A stretch of 64,000 bases of DNA from JBBSTY01 sp038235385. Lineage in GTDB: Bacteria; Actinomycetota; Acidimicrobiia; Acidimicrobiales; Acidimicrobilacustridaceae. The translations under genes were made by a program, and so were the position numbers. The notes under the pieces are model-generated. The model saw only the letters and a program-made list of their open reading frames with translations, ran no database searches and was not told the DNA's origin. Positions 1 to 7,899 of this stretch are shown piece after piece (positions within the stretch are counted from its first letter, which is position 1; each line of letters begins with the position of its first letter). The stretch covers positions 88,272 to 152,271 of the forward strand of contig JBBSTY010000001.1 of the NCBI GenBank assembly GCA_038235385.1, read 5' to 3'.

Positions 1-385
1 TGGCGAGGACGGAGAACTCGTCGGTGCCGGCCACGGTGTCGCCCTCGACCGACCGGAACGTGTAGCCCGAGCCGGGAGCTAGGTCGCGCACGATCAGGCT
101 GCCGAGGTCGTCGGCGGCGCCCGAGGCCACCTGCTGGCCGGCGCCGTCGGCGAGCACGAGCTCCTGGCCCGGCTCGGCGCCGAGGACGTACGCCTGCTCG
201 ACCGATCCCGAACCGTCGAAGGTCGCCTGGGTGGTGATCGCCGGCGCCGCCTCGGCGGTGGCGGGGTCTCCGAGGGCACCCGTGCCGGACGGTGATCCGG
301 AATCGGACCCGGTCGAGCTGCAGGCCGACAGGGCCAGGGCGGTGGTGAGCACGAGAGCGGCAGCTCTCCGGACTCGCTGGTTCAT
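1..385 (-). CDS. Lipoprotein, 3' end cut by window edge (possible N-terminus of a CocE/NonD-type hydrolase)
   Basis: The reading frame starts at an ATG at 385 and stays open to base 1, so only about 128 N-terminal residues are visible. They begin with a short basic stretch and a hydrophobic segment ending in a lipobox (Leu-Ser-Ala-Cys, Cys near residue 20), then a Ser/Gly/Thr-rich linker, as in membrane-anchored lipoproteins. The start is supported by GGGGGA 5 bases upstream. The segment after the linker (pattern GSVEQAYVLGAEPGQEL) resembles the beta-rich leader I associate with some actinobacterial CocE/NonD or X-Pro-peptidase-like hydrolases; the catalytic part would lie outside the window, so this is tentative. 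It is transcribed divergently from the MMPL exporter. Confidence 0.6.
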   Translation of the reverse strand, partial: MNQRVRRAAALVLTTALALSACSSTGSDSGSPSGTGALGDPATAEAAPAITTQATFDGSGSVEQAYVLGAEPGQELVLADGAGQQVASGAADDLGSLIVRDLAPGSGYTFRSVEGDTVAGTDEFSVLA

Positions 386-714
386 CAGGTCCCCCGTTGG
401 ATCACGGCCCGGGTCGACCGGTCCGGCACCACGCGTGATGTTACGCGATGGCGGCGACCGTATCACGGCATCCGCCCGACACTGGTGGTGGTCCGTGGCG
501 GTTGGTGGCGGTCGGTGAGGAGGCCGGCGCCAGCCGGCGAACACATGGGCCGTTGGACCCGAAACCCTCACGCCACCGGCTTCGGACGCCGATGGAGGAA
601 CACGATCGGCGGATCCCCGGGGACAGCGCGCGCCGGCGCGGCCGGGTTCGGGCCGCCGATCGCTGCAGTCCGTCGCAACGGTGCGTCGGCGCGAGATGAA
701 AGGGATCCCTCGGG
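386..714. other. Divergent intergenic region, no gene seen
   Basis: These 329 bases separate two divergent start codons. I see no convincing coding frame. It holds an inverted pair CGTGAT (434-439) / ATCACG (462-467). On the minus strand TAACAT (438-443) could be a -10 element for the lipoprotein gene. A 10-base palindrome AGGGATCCCT (701-710) overlaps the probable ribosome binding site of the exporter gene. Confidence 0.45.
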
Positions 715-2958
715 ATGTTGGAGAAGCTGGGACGGTTCATGGCCAGGCACCACTGGCCGGTCATCGGGGTCTGGGTGGTCCTGTTGGTCGCCGTGGGTTC
801 GTACGCGGCCGGGCACACCGGGACCGCGGTCGACGAGTTCGCCATCCCCGGCGTGCAATCCCAACAGGCGCTCGACCTGCTCGAGCAGGACTTCCCGAGT
901 GCGGCCGGAACGAACGCGACCATCGTCTTCGAGGCGCCGGCCGGTCAGACGCTGACCGACACCGCCAACGCGGCCGCCATCAACGCGACCGTGGCCGAGC
1001 TGGCGAAGCTCCCCGATGCCAGCACGGTGAGCAACCCCCTCGACCAGCAGCCGGTCGGCCTGACCTTCGACGAGGGCAAGCCCGAGCTCCAGCAGGCGTA
1101 CCGCCTCATGAACGCCGACAAGACCGTCGGCTACGCCTCGGTGTCCTACTCCACCGTCATCACAGGTCCCGAGCAGGGCAAGACCATGTTCGAGGCGCTC
1201 GAGCAGGCGACCGGAGCAGCCACCACGGCCGGGCTCGACGTCAGCTTCGGCGGCGCCGTCACCGACTCGGGCAACGCGGCGACGTCGTGGTTCTCGGACC
1301 ACTCCGACGAGATCGGCCTCGGGATCGCCGTGATCATCCTCCTGATCGCGCTGGGATCGCTGGCATCGATGTCGGTACCGATCTTCACGGCCATCCTCGC
1401 CGTCGCCATGTCCACCATGATCGTCACCATCCTCATGGACTCGTTCACGATCGGGACGGTGGCCCCGATCCTCGGCACCATGATCGGTCTCGGGGTGGGC
1501 ATCGACTACTCGCTCTTCATCGTGAGCCGACACCGCCAGAACCTCGAGGAGGGGATGGAGGTGAACGACTCGATCGGGCGCGCCATCGCCACCGCCGGTT
1601 CGGCGGTGCTGTTCGCCGGCATCTGCGTCTGCATCGCCATGTGCGGGCTCGTGCTCATCGGGATCCCGTACGTCTCCAACCTCGGGATCATCGCGTCGAT
1701 GTACGTCGCGGTGACCATGGTCACCGCGCTCACCCTCACCCCGGCGCTGCTCGGGGCCTACGGCCGCAAGATCAACTCGTTCGCCATCCACCACCGCAAG
1801 GAGACCGCCGACGTGCACAAGACGTTGTCGGGTCGGTGGGCGCGCGAGACCTCACGTCATCCGCTCGTGTTCACCCTCGTGGGAGCCGGCATCCTCGTCG
1901 CCCTGGCGCTGCCGCTGCGCTCCATCGAGCTCGGGTTCACCGACGACGGCAACCAGCCGACGGAGCTGACCCAGCGCACGTCCTACGACCTGCTGACCGC
2001 CAACTTCGGTCCGGGCATCACCGGCCCGCTCATCGTCGCCATCGACCTGCCGCCGGTGACGAGCGAGAACACCGTCGGTGTGCTCGAGGCGCTGGCCGGG
2101 CTGAGCACCGCCATCAAGGAGACGCCGGGCGTGGCCTCGGTGTCGCTCCCGCTGCCCAACCAGTTCCCCAGCGAGGCCAAACCGGAGGCGGTGCCGACCG
2201 CGGTGATCATGGAGGTCGTGCCGTCCACGGCGCCCAACTCCGACGCCACGACCGATCTGGTGAAGGAGCTGCGGACGGCCACCCTGCCCAAGGCGCTCGA
2301 CGAGTCCGCCATCCCGACCAGCCAGGTGTACGTCGGCGGCTCCACGGCGTTGCTCATCGATCTCACCGACGCGGTGAAGAGTCGACTCGCCTGGTTCATC
2401 CTGGCGGTCATCGCCGGTGCGTTCCTGCTCTTGATGATGGTGTTCCGCTCGATCTACGTGCCGCTCAACGCCGCCGTCATGAACCTGCTCGGCATCGGCG
2501 CCGCGCTGGGGATCGTGGTGGCCATCTTCAACTGGGGCTGGGCCAAGGACGTCATCGGACTGAGCACCGCCGTGCCCATCGTGTCGTTCGTGCCGGTGAT
2601 GATGTTCGCCGTGCTCTTCGGCCTGTCGATGGACTACGAGGTGTTCCTTTTGAGTCGCATCAAGGAGTTCCACGACAAGAGCGGCGACAGCCGTGAGTCG
2701 GTGATCAACGGGTTGGCGTCCACCGCCCGGGTCATCACCTCGGCGGCGCTCATCATGATCTCGGTGTTCCTGGCCTTCGTCCCGAACCCGGCACCGACGG
2801 TCAAGATGATCGGCCTCGGCATGGCCGTCGCGGTGCTGCTCGACGCCACCGTGGTGCGCATGATGCTCGTGCCCGCCACCATGGAGCTCGCCGGCGAGAA
2901 GACCTGGTGGTTCCCGAAGTGGCTCGACAAGATCCTCCCCAAGATCCACGTGGAGTGA
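715..2958 (+). CDS. MMPL/RND-family membrane transporter
   Basis: This 747-residue protein has the two-halved MMPL architecture. TM1 is near residues 14-32, followed by an extracytoplasmic loop, a membrane bundle (about 195-355), a second external loop, and a second bundle (about 558-725). The family hallmarks GIDYSLFIVSRHRQN (about residue 261) and LSMDYEVFLLSR (about 638) provide the intramembrane Asp/Tyr pair used in proton-coupled export. Family members export lipids or hydrophobic compounds across the inner membrane; the substrate here is unknown. AAAGGGA precedes the ATG by 9 bases. It stands alone and converges on the ArsC-like gene across a hairpin (2956-2980). Confidence 0.9.
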   Translation: MLEKLGRFMARHHWPVIGVWVVLLVAVGSYAAGHTGTAVDEFAIPGVQSQQALDLLEQDFPSAAGTNATIVFEAPAGQTLTDTANAAAINATVAELAKLPDASTVSNPLDQQPVGLTFDEGKPELQQAYRLMNADKTVGYASVSYSTVITGPEQGKTMFEALEQATGAATTAGLDVSFGGAVTDSGNAATSWFSDHSDEIGLGIAVIILLIALGSLASMSVPIFTAILAVAMSTMIVTILMDSFTIGTVAPILGTMIGLGVGIDYSLFIVSRHRQNLEEGMEVNDSIGRAIATAGSAVLFAGICVCIAMCGLVLIGIPYVSNLGIIASMYVAVTMVTALTLTPALLGAYGRKINSFAIHHRKETADVHKTLSGRWARETSRHPLVFTLVGAGILVALALPLRSIELGFTDDGNQPTELTQRTSYDLLTANFGPGITGPLIVAIDLPPVTSENTVGVLEALAGLSTAIKETPGVASVSLPLPNQFPSEAKPEAVPTAVIMEVVPSTAPNSDATTDLVKELRTATLPKALDESAIPTSQVYVGGSTALLIDLTDAVKSRLAWFILAVIAGAFLLLMMVFRSIYVPLNAAVMNLLGIGAALGIVVAIFNWGWAKDVIGLSTAVPIVSFVPVMMFAVLFGLSMDYEVFLLSRIKEFHDKSGDSRESVINGLASTARVITSAALIMISVFLAFVPNPAPTVKMIGLGMAVAVLLDATVVRMMLVPATMELAGEKTWWFPKWLDKILPKIHVE

Positions 2959-2980
2959 CGGCGGGGACCGGACCCCGTCA
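2956..2980. terminator. Hairpin between convergent genes
   Basis: TGACG(GC)GGGG pairs with CCCCGTCA around a 6-base loop. It spans both stop codons, so it could end transcription from either side. It lacks a T tract. Confidence 0.5.
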
Positions 2981-3334
2981 GTCGAGCAGCGCCTCGATGC
3001 GCTCGATCGGTCGCCCGATGGCCGCCTTGCCGTCGACGAACAGGACGGGCCGCTCCATGACCTCCGGGTGCTCGACGAGCAGGTCCACGACCGCCGCGGC
3101 GGTGGCGTAGTCGGTGGGGTCGAGGCCGAGCGCGGTGAACTTCGGGTCCTTCGTGCGGATGAGCTCGGCGGGCTCGCCGTCGAGGCCGGCCACGATGGCC
3201 TCGAGCTCGGACCTCGACGGCGGCGCCTTGAGGTACTGGACGACCTCGACGTCGATGCCCTTGTCGGCCACCAGGTCCTTGGCGGCGCGGGACTTGCTGC
3301 AGCTGGGGTTGTGGAACAGGGTCGGCGTGGTCAT
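2978..3334 (-). CDS. ArsC/Spx-family arsenate-reductase-like protein
   Basis: The 118-residue thioredoxin-fold protein matches the glutaredoxin-dependent ArsC/Spx family in length. It carries the active-site stretch HNPSCSKSR, with the reactive Cys at residue 12, and the family segments AELIRTKDPKF and RPVLFVDGKAAIGRP. In ArsC proteins the Cys attacks arsenate and later Arg residues bind the oxyanion. No arsenite pump or ArsR lies nearby, so it may be a general thiol-redox protein rather than a dedicated arsenic enzyme. Its ATG overlaps the stop of the upstream DUF2085-like gene (ATGA), so the two are probably translationally coupled. Confidence 0.85.
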   Translation of the reverse strand: MTTPTLFHNPSCSKSRAAKDLVADKGIDVEVVQYLKAPPSRSELEAIVAGLDGEPAELIRTKDPKFTALGLDPTDYATAAAVVDLLVEHPEVMERPVLFVDGKAAIGRPIERIEALLD

Positions 3335-3840
3335 GGTCCGATGGTAGGTCGCCCGTCCGGTCGACCGGTCGGGCCGTCGGGGCCGATCGAACGGCGGCGC
3401 CGACCGAGGAGCACGGCCACGAGGCAGACCGCGGTGTAGCCGACGACGATCAGCCAGAAGATCGGGTCGAGCTGGTCGTCGAGGTACACCGCGAAGCCGG
3501 CACCGAGACCGACGGCCAGCAGCAGGGTCACGCCGACCTGGCGACGAGGTGCGTAGCGGATCGCCCCGAGCTGCTCGAGCACCAGCTCGACCACCGCCGG
3601 GAGCGACAGGACGGCGAGGGCGACGATCTCGGTGGTTCGCCCGGGTCGGGCGACGATGCAGACCCCGAGCACCACGATGGCCAGCGGGTACAGCGCGAGG
3701 CACCGGCGGCACACGTGCGAGCGGCCGATCACGAGGCAGCGGTCGTAGTCCTCGGGGTAGTGGTGCGCCAGCCACATCGGGGTGATGCGCGGCGGCCGGT
3801 ACGGCGACGTCGGTCGCGGGCTCCCCTGCTCGTCGGCCAT
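3331..3840 (-). CDS. DUF2085-like small membrane protein
   Basis: This 169-residue protein has an N-terminal cytoplasmic segment with HYPEDYDRC and SHVCRRCLALYP. This is the Cys-x2-Cys/Tyr-Pro arrangement of DUF2085 membrane proteins. About four hydrophobic segments follow (roughly residues 42-60, 63-82, 93-110 and 118-138). A longer upstream frame exists, but Met at 3840 is chosen because TACCGT sits 5 bases before it, matching a leaderless start used repeatedly in this window. It heads a two-gene unit with the ArsC-like gene. Function is unknown; the Cys cluster might bind metal, which would fit a redox partner, but that is inference. Confidence 0.7.
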   Translation of the reverse strand: MADEQGSPRPTSPYRPPRITPMWLAHHYPEDYDRCLVIGRSHVCRRCLALYPLAIVVLGVCIVARPGRTTEIVALAVLSLPAVVELVLEQLGAIRYAPRRQVGVTLLLAVGLGAGFAVYLDDQLDPIFWLIVVGYTAVCLVAVLLGRRRRSIGPDGPTGRPDGRPTIGP

Positions 3841-3845
3841 CACCG

Positions 3846-3851
3846 ACGGTA
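3846..3851 (-). promoter_or_regulatory. Candidate -10 element (TACCGT), leaderless start of the DUF2085-like gene
   Basis: TACCGT on the minus strand fits TANNNT and ends 5 bases before the ATG. Only 41 bases separate this start from the divergent HD-hydrolase start, leaving little room for a leader. No clear -35 element. Confidence 0.45.
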
Positions 3852-3868
3852 CCCGCTGGTCGACGCGC

Positions 3869-3874
3869 GACGAT
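3869..3874 (+). promoter_or_regulatory. Candidate -10 element (GACGAT), leaderless start of the HD hydrolase gene
   Basis: GACGAT ends 7 bases before the ATG at 3882 in the same 41-base divergent gap. It has G instead of T at the first position, so it is weaker than the strict matches. Confidence 0.3.
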
Positions 3875-3881
3875 GGTGCCC

Positions 3882-4517
3882 ATGTCCGACGCACGGCGAC
3901 GATGGTCGAGCCTCGCCACCCGATGGGGCGCCTCGGAGCCGATGGCACGGGCCGTCCTCGACGACCTCGTCGCCCGCTACGGCGAACCGCATCGGCGCTA
4001 CCACACCCTCCGCCACGTGGAGGCGGTGCTCGACGCCATCGACGATCTCATCGACGCCGAACCGGTGGACGACCCCGCCGCAGTCCGGTTCGCGGGATGG
4101 TTGCACGACGTCGTGTACGACCCCACCCAACCGGGCAACGAGGCTCGCAGCGCCTCCTTCGCTCGACGGTCCCTGTCGATGCTGCACGTTCCGGTCGAGA
4201 CCATCGACGAGACGGCGCGGCTGATCGACCTCACCGCTGGGCACGAGGTCGCGTGGGCGGATGGCAACGGGCGCGTGCTCATCGACGCCGACCTGGCCAT
4301 CCTCGGCGCCGACGCCGACGTGTACGACCGATACGCCGCCGACGTCCGCGCCGAGTACGCCCACATGCCCGACGACGCGTTCGTCTCCGGCCGACGGGCG
4401 ATCCTCGAGGCGTTCGCCGTCCGACCTCGCATCTTCCTCACCGACGCCGCCCACGAGCGGTTCGAGGACGCGGCACGGGCCAACCTCGCACGGGAGGTGT
4501 CGGCGCTCGGCGGCTGA
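3882..4517 (+). CDS. HD-superfamily metal-dependent phosphohydrolase (predicted)
   Basis: The 211-residue protein carries an N-terminal His pair (HRRYHTLRH) followed by the HD-type motif GWLHDVVYDP about 40 residues later, then NEARSA. This is the layout of the small predicted HD phosphohydrolases. Later acidic residues (LIDLTAGHE and LIDADLAILG) complete a probable metal site. The substrate is unknown; relatives are annotated only as predicted metal-dependent hydrolases. ATG 3882 is preferred over the ATG 9 bases upstream because the -10-like element then sits 7 bases away. The gene is monocistronic and converges on the DUF4031 gene. Confidence 0.8.
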   Translation: MSDARRRWSSLATRWGASEPMARAVLDDLVARYGEPHRRYHTLRHVEAVLDAIDDLIDAEPVDDPAAVRFAGWLHDVVYDPTQPGNEARSASFARRSLSMLHVPVETIDETARLIDLTAGHEVAWADGNGRVLIDADLAILGADADVYDRYAADVRAEYAHMPDDAFVSGRRAILEAFAVRPRIFLTDAAHERFEDAARANLAREVSALGG

Positions 4518-4556
4518 CCGGCGCCAGCCCGGTCGATCGCCAGCTGCCGGGCGGGT

Positions 4557-4835
4557 TCAGGTCGTCGGCTCGAGTTCGGCGCGTCGGGGCCTGCGCAGGC
4601 CGGCGGCGCGGAGCCGGCGGACGAGCACGCGGGCATCGACCGGCTCGGCGCCGAGCTCGAGTGCGCGCTCGCGGTACTCGGCGGGCACGTCGTAGTGGTC
4701 GCCCTGGAAGGCCCGCCGAGGGATGCCCAGGCGGGCGGCGAAGCGGTGCAGCTCGTCGTAGGACTCGTCGCTCACCAGGTGGGCCCACCGTCGGCCCCGC
4801 CACGGCCACACCGCCTGGTCGACCAGGATCGTCAT
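4557..4835 (-). CDS. DUF4031 domain protein
   Basis: This 92-residue basic protein has the DUF4031 pattern: MTILVDQAVWPWRGRRWAHL at the N-terminus, then DELHRFAARLGIPRRAFQ and GDHYDVP. The family is widespread in actinobacteria and has no established biochemical role. Many conserved Trp, His and Arg residues hint at a nucleotide or nucleic-acid ligand, which is speculation. A longer open frame extends upstream, but Met at 4835 begins the conserved domain and has TACCGT 6 bases before it. It is transcribed alone, opposite to both neighbours. Confidence 0.75.
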   Translation of the reverse strand: MTILVDQAVWPWRGRRWAHLVSDESYDELHRFAARLGIPRRAFQGDHYDVPAEYRERALELGAEPVDARVLVRRLRAAGLRRPRRAELEPTT

Positions 4836-4841
4836 GCCTCG

Positions 4842-4847
4842 ACGGTA
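4842..4847 (-). promoter_or_regulatory. Candidate -10 element (TACCGT), leaderless start of the DUF4031 gene
   Basis: TACCGT on the minus strand ends 6 bases before the ATG at 4835, and no Shine-Dalgarno sequence is present. Confidence 0.45.
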
Positions 4848-4998
4848 GTGCCGTCGACATCGACGTCGGCTCGCACCGCCGCGGCGGTGCGCAGACCGGT
4901 CGGCCCCACGCGGACGGCCCGGGACCGAGCCGGGACCGAACCCGGGCCCGGCGGTAGTGTCGGCCGGCCCAGCCCCGTCACGAAAGCGAGCACCGACA

Positions 4999-5226
4999 AT
5001 GTCGATCCCCTCCAAGCGCATCGGGAAGGTCATCATCGGGGGGCAGTGGTTCAACGTCGCCCTCGACACCTTCGAGATCCTCGAGATGGAGTTCACCGAC
5101 CAGGGCGGCAACCCGATCCACAACTTCCCGCTCGACGCCCCTGCGTACCGGTTCGTGAACGACAACGGCGACATCTACTACGGCCCGCTCGACAAGATCG
5201 AGCTCTACAAGCTCATCGACGTCTAG
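4999..5226 (+). CDS. Small conserved-looking hypothetical protein (75 aa)
   Basis: The short frame starts at ATG 4999 after a weak AAAGCGAG and encodes 75 residues. It has an even mix of beta-type sequence (KVIIGGQWFNVALDTFEI) and an aromatic/acidic C-terminus (DIYYGPLDKIELYKLIDV). There is no signal peptide, Cys or transmembrane segment. Codon third positions are strongly GC, as in its neighbours, so it is probably a real gene. I do not recognise the family. A TAGTGT at 4954-4959 could be its -10, giving a leader of about 30-40 bases. An upstream GTG at 4957 would add 14 residues. Confidence 0.6.
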   Translation: MSIPSKRIGKVIIGGQWFNVALDTFEILEMEFTDQGGNPIHNFPLDAPAYRFVNDNGDIYYGPLDKIELYKLIDV

Positions 5227-5228
5227 CG

Positions 5229-5273
5229 CCCTCTCGCCGCCGCCGTTCGCCTCGAGCCACGGCGGACGAGGGG
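5229..5273 (+). terminator. Possible terminator after the small hypothetical gene
   Basis: CCCTC pairs with GAGGG on the outside and CCGCCG with CGGCGG inside, around a loop of 15-17 bases. It follows the stop at 5226 by two bases. The stem is imperfect and there is no T run. Confidence 0.35.
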
Positions 5274-5347
5274 TTGGGTAGGGTGCGCCGGTCGGCCGAC
5301 CGTCACCGGATCTGCCCGACCCGACACCGGTATCAGGAGGCACGACG

Positions 5348-6436
5348 ATGGCACAGACAGTTCGAGGCGTGGTCGCCATGGCCAAGGGCGAGCCGGTCAC
5401 GGTCACCGACATCGTCGTCCCCGATCCCGGCCCCGGCGAGGTGGTCGTCGCCGTGCGGGCGTGCGGGGTGTGCCACACCGATCTGCACTACCGGGAGGGT
5501 GGCATCAACGACGACTTCCCGTTCCTGTTGGGCCACGAGGCGGCCGGACTCGTCGAGTCGGTCGGCCCCGACGTCACCAACGTCGCTCCGGGCGACTTCG
5601 TGATCCTCAACTGGCGAGCGGTGTGCGGTGAATGTCGAGCGTGTCGCCGGGGTCGGCCGCAGTACTGCTTCGACACGCACAACGCCTCCCAGAAGATGAC
5701 CCTCGCCGACGGAACCGAGCTCTCCCCCGCTCTGGGGATCGGTGCGTTCGCCGAGAAGACGCTTGTCGCCGCCGGCCAGGCCACCAAGGTCGACCCCGCG
5801 GCGCGACCCGAGGCGGCCGGGCTGCTGGGGTGCGGCGTCATGGCGGGCTTCGGCGCCGCGGTGAACACGGGCGAGATCGGCCGGGGCGATTCGGTCGCCG
5901 TGTTCGGGTGCGGCGGCGTCGGCGACGCCGCGATCGCCGGGGCGCGACTCGCCGGCGCCTCGACGATCATCGCGGTCGACCTCGATACCACCAAGCTCGA
6001 GTGGGCCACGCGCTTCGGCGCCACCCACACCGTCAACCCGAACGACGGCGACCCGGTGGAGGCCATCCGGGCCCTGACCGACGGCCACGGCGCCGATGTG
6101 TGCATCGAGGCGGTCGGTCACCCGGCCGTGCTGAAGCAGGCGTTCTTCGCCCGCGACCTCGCCGGGACCGTGGTGCAGGTGGGTGTGCCCACCCCCGAGA
6201 TGGTGTTCCCCGACATCGCCATGATCGACTTCTTCGGTCACGGCGGGGCGCTCAAGCCGTCGTGGTACGGCGACTGCCTGCCGAGCCGGGACTTCCCGAT
6301 GCTCATCGACCTCTACCTGCAGGGCCGCTTCGACCTCGATGCCTTCGTGTCCAAGACCATCTCCCTCGACGACGTCGAGGACGCCTTCGCCGAGATGGAG
6401 CGCGGCGAGGTGCTCCGCTCGGTCGTCACCATCTGA
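5348..6436 (+). CDS. mscR: S-(hydroxymethyl)mycothiol dehydrogenase
   Basis: The 362-residue protein is a zinc-dependent medium-chain alcohol dehydrogenase. It keeps the catalytic zinc ligands in CGVCHTDLHYR (about residues 38-48) and GHEAAG (about 62), the structural-zinc Cys cluster CGECRACRRGRPQYC (about 93-107), and the NAD-binding glycine motif GCGGVGDAAIAGA (about 184). The segment WRAVCGEC and overall length match the mycothiol-dependent formaldehyde dehydrogenase group. The enzyme oxidises the formaldehyde-mycothiol adduct to S-formylmycothiol with NAD. A strong AGGAGG lies 6 bases before the ATG. The usual partner hydrolase gene is not next to it. Its 3' end overlaps the convergent kinase-like gene by 11 bases. 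Confidence 0.88.
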   Translation: MAQTVRGVVAMAKGEPVTVTDIVVPDPGPGEVVVAVRACGVCHTDLHYREGGINDDFPFLLGHEAAGLVESVGPDVTNVAPGDFVILNWRAVCGECRACRRGRPQYCFDTHNASQKMTLADGTELSPALGIGAFAEKTLVAAGQATKVDPAARPEAAGLLGCGVMAGFGAAVNTGEIGRGDSVAVFGCGGVGDAAIAGARLAGASTIIAVDLDTTKLEWATRFGATHTVNPNDGDPVEAIRALTDGHGADVCIEAVGHPAVLKQAFFARDLAGTVVQVGVPTPEMVFPDIAMIDFFGHGGALKPSWYGDCLPSRDFPMLIDLYLQGRFDLDAFVSKTISLDDVEDAFAEMERGEVLRSVVTI

Positions 6437-6476
6437 CCGGTCCGTCACCATCTGTCCGGTCCGTCACGATCCGGCC
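6423..6476. repeat. Imperfect 18-19 bp tandem repeat across two convergent stop codons
   Basis: Three copies of a TCCGTCACCATCTGNCCGG-like unit start at 6423, 6441 and 6460. The first copy contains the mscR stop; the array also encodes the C-terminal residues of the opposing kinase-like protein. Confidence 0.65.
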
Positions 6477-7190
6477 CACGATCGCTGGTCGTTCGAGGTC
6501 GTCGTTCACGACGACGATGTCGGCGTGGCCGACGGGATCGCACCCCTCGTGGTAGAGCCGCTGTCCGTCCACGTAGCGGTGGAGCCGTACGCACCACTGC
6601 AGGTCGTGGACGAAACCTGCCGCCGGGTCGTCCACCGGGCGATCTCGGGTCGCTCGCTGGATCCGTCGGTCGCTCACCCTTCGGCGCCCGTCGACGTAGA
6701 TCGTCAGGTCCCAGGCCTCGACCAGCTCGGGGCGCTGGAGGAACAGGCCGTCGAACACCAGGACGGCATCGGTCGGCGCGTCGACGACGACCGGGTCCAC
6801 CGCCGTGTCGGTCGGTTCGTCGAACACCGCCGGAACGACGCGAGCGCCGGCGGCGAACGGCTCGAGCAGGACCGAGCGCAACGTGTCGAGTTGGTGCGAG
6901 TCGAGGTAGAAGCCCGACGCCGATCCCGGACCTCGTCGGTGGCGCTCCGCCCGCGGCCGGTGGAAGGAATCGATGGTGCTGCGCAGGACCGGACGCGTCC
7001 CACGCGACGCCACGACCGACGCGATCTCGTCGGCGAAGGTGCTCTTGCCGGCGCCGTCGATGCCGTCGACGGCGACAAGTCGCCGCCCGTCGGGAAGCCG
7101 CTCGATCTGGTCCGCCACGACGTCGATCACCCGTCGCCGTTGCGGGGTTCGAACGGGTTCGGGGTTGCCATCGAGACCGGCAGGGGTCAT
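6426..7190 (-). CDS. Uridine-kinase-like P-loop NTPase
   Basis: This 254-residue protein has a Walker A motif in VDGIDGAGKSTFADEI (about residues 42-57), then the DSFHRPRAER segment typical of uridine kinase/phosphoribulokinase relatives. VFDGLFLQRPEL acts as the Walker B-like region, and IQRATRDRP as the lid. The family phosphorylates nucleosides or related small molecules; the substrate is not determinable here. Its ATG overlaps the stop of the upstream IMP-cyclohydrolase-like gene (ATGA), so it is the last gene of the LCP operon. A nucleoside kinase coupled to a purine-type enzyme suggests a nucleotide-linked task, but this is inference. Confidence 0.8.
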   Translation of the reverse strand: MTPAGLDGNPEPVRTPQRRRVIDVVADQIERLPDGRRLVAVDGIDGAGKSTFADEIASVVASRGTRPVLRSTIDSFHRPRAERHRRGPGSASGFYLDSHQLDTLRSVLLEPFAAGARVVPAVFDEPTDTAVDPVVVDAPTDAVLVFDGLFLQRPELVEAWDLTIYVDGRRRVSDRRIQRATRDRPVDDPAAGFVHDLQWCVRLHRYVDGQRLYHEGCDPVGHADIVVVNDDLERPAIVGRIVTDRTDGDGPVRW

Positions 7191-7891
7191 CGAACGCCTG
7201 GCTCGATGCTGCGTTCGGCGAGCACCCGAGTGGGCACCGCTTCGGGGACGAGCCCGACCGCGAGCACGACCCGGAGCGAGGGATCGAGTGCGTGCCACAG
7301 ACGTCCGGCGACATCGGTGCCCGGACCGCCCGCATCGAAGTGTCGGGGCTCGGCGTCGGCCACGACGTCGGTCGGTGTGCCCCCGTAGGTGTGGATCAGC
7401 ACGCCGGCGCCCACGACGACATCGATCGCATCGAGGCGGCGTTCGACACCCGTCGCCGTGGCCCGCACCGAGATGACCTGGATCGGCGCAGGGACCTCGG
7501 TCGTCACACCCTGCACCGCCGCCGACGCGATCACGGCGATTCGGGGGGTGAGGATCGGTGGGTCGGGTTCCGGATCGATCTGCTCGACGAGGGCGGCGAT
7601 GTCGCCGGTGTCGTGGAGCACCTCGGCCAGGCGGTCGACGTGGTCGCCGTTCCCGACGACGAGGTGGTGCCCGACGACCCGCACGCAGGAGTAGTGCCGA
7701 AGTGGATCGTGCCGGCCGGAGTGGGTCGCCACGACGGTGACGCGGTCCGCTTCGGCCTGTAGGATCCGCTGGCGGGAGGCGTCGCTGCGACCGCTGAGGA
7801 AGTAGATCCACTCCAGCCGGCCGTCGTGGTGGCGATGCACGGCGACGCCGCGACCGGGGTAGCCGGGAAGGTCGAAGCGCGGACCGCTCAT
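7187..7891 (-). CDS. IMP-cyclohydrolase-like (PurO family) protein
   Basis: The 234-residue protein begins with the family-typical pattern PGYPGRGVAVHRHHDGRL and IYFLSGRSDASRQR. This corresponds to the YPGRG...GRS..SRNR block of the PF07826 family, with Gln in place of the usual Asn in the last motif. In archaea PurO closes the ring of FAICAR to form IMP; many bacterial homologues are annotated the same way although most bacteria use PurH. An AGGAGAG Shine-Dalgarno sequence precedes the ATG. It sits 8 bases after the LCP gene and overlaps the kinase-like gene, so all three are likely cotranscribed. Whether it makes IMP here is uncertain. Confidence 0.72.
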   Translation of the reverse strand: MSGPRFDLPGYPGRGVAVHRHHDGRLEWIYFLSGRSDASRQRILQAEADRVTVVATHSGRHDPLRHYSCVRVVGHHLVVGNGDHVDRLAEVLHDTGDIAALVEQIDPEPDPPILTPRIAVIASAAVQGVTTEVPAPIQVISVRATATGVERRLDAIDVVVGAGVLIHTYGGTPTDVVADAEPRHFDAGGPGTDVAGRLWHALDPSLRVVLAVGLVPEAVPTRVLAERSIEPGVR

Positions 7892-7899
7892 GGGCTCTC

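Noticed and set aside
568..1818. Long minus-strand frame opposite the MMPL exporter
   Set aside because: Composition is dominated by Asp/His/Gly/Arg with no domain pattern; the plus-strand exporter explains the region.
2978..3334. An arsenic-resistance operon
   Set aside because: No ArsR, ArsB/Acr3 or second ArsC is nearby; the partner is a DUF2085-like membrane protein.
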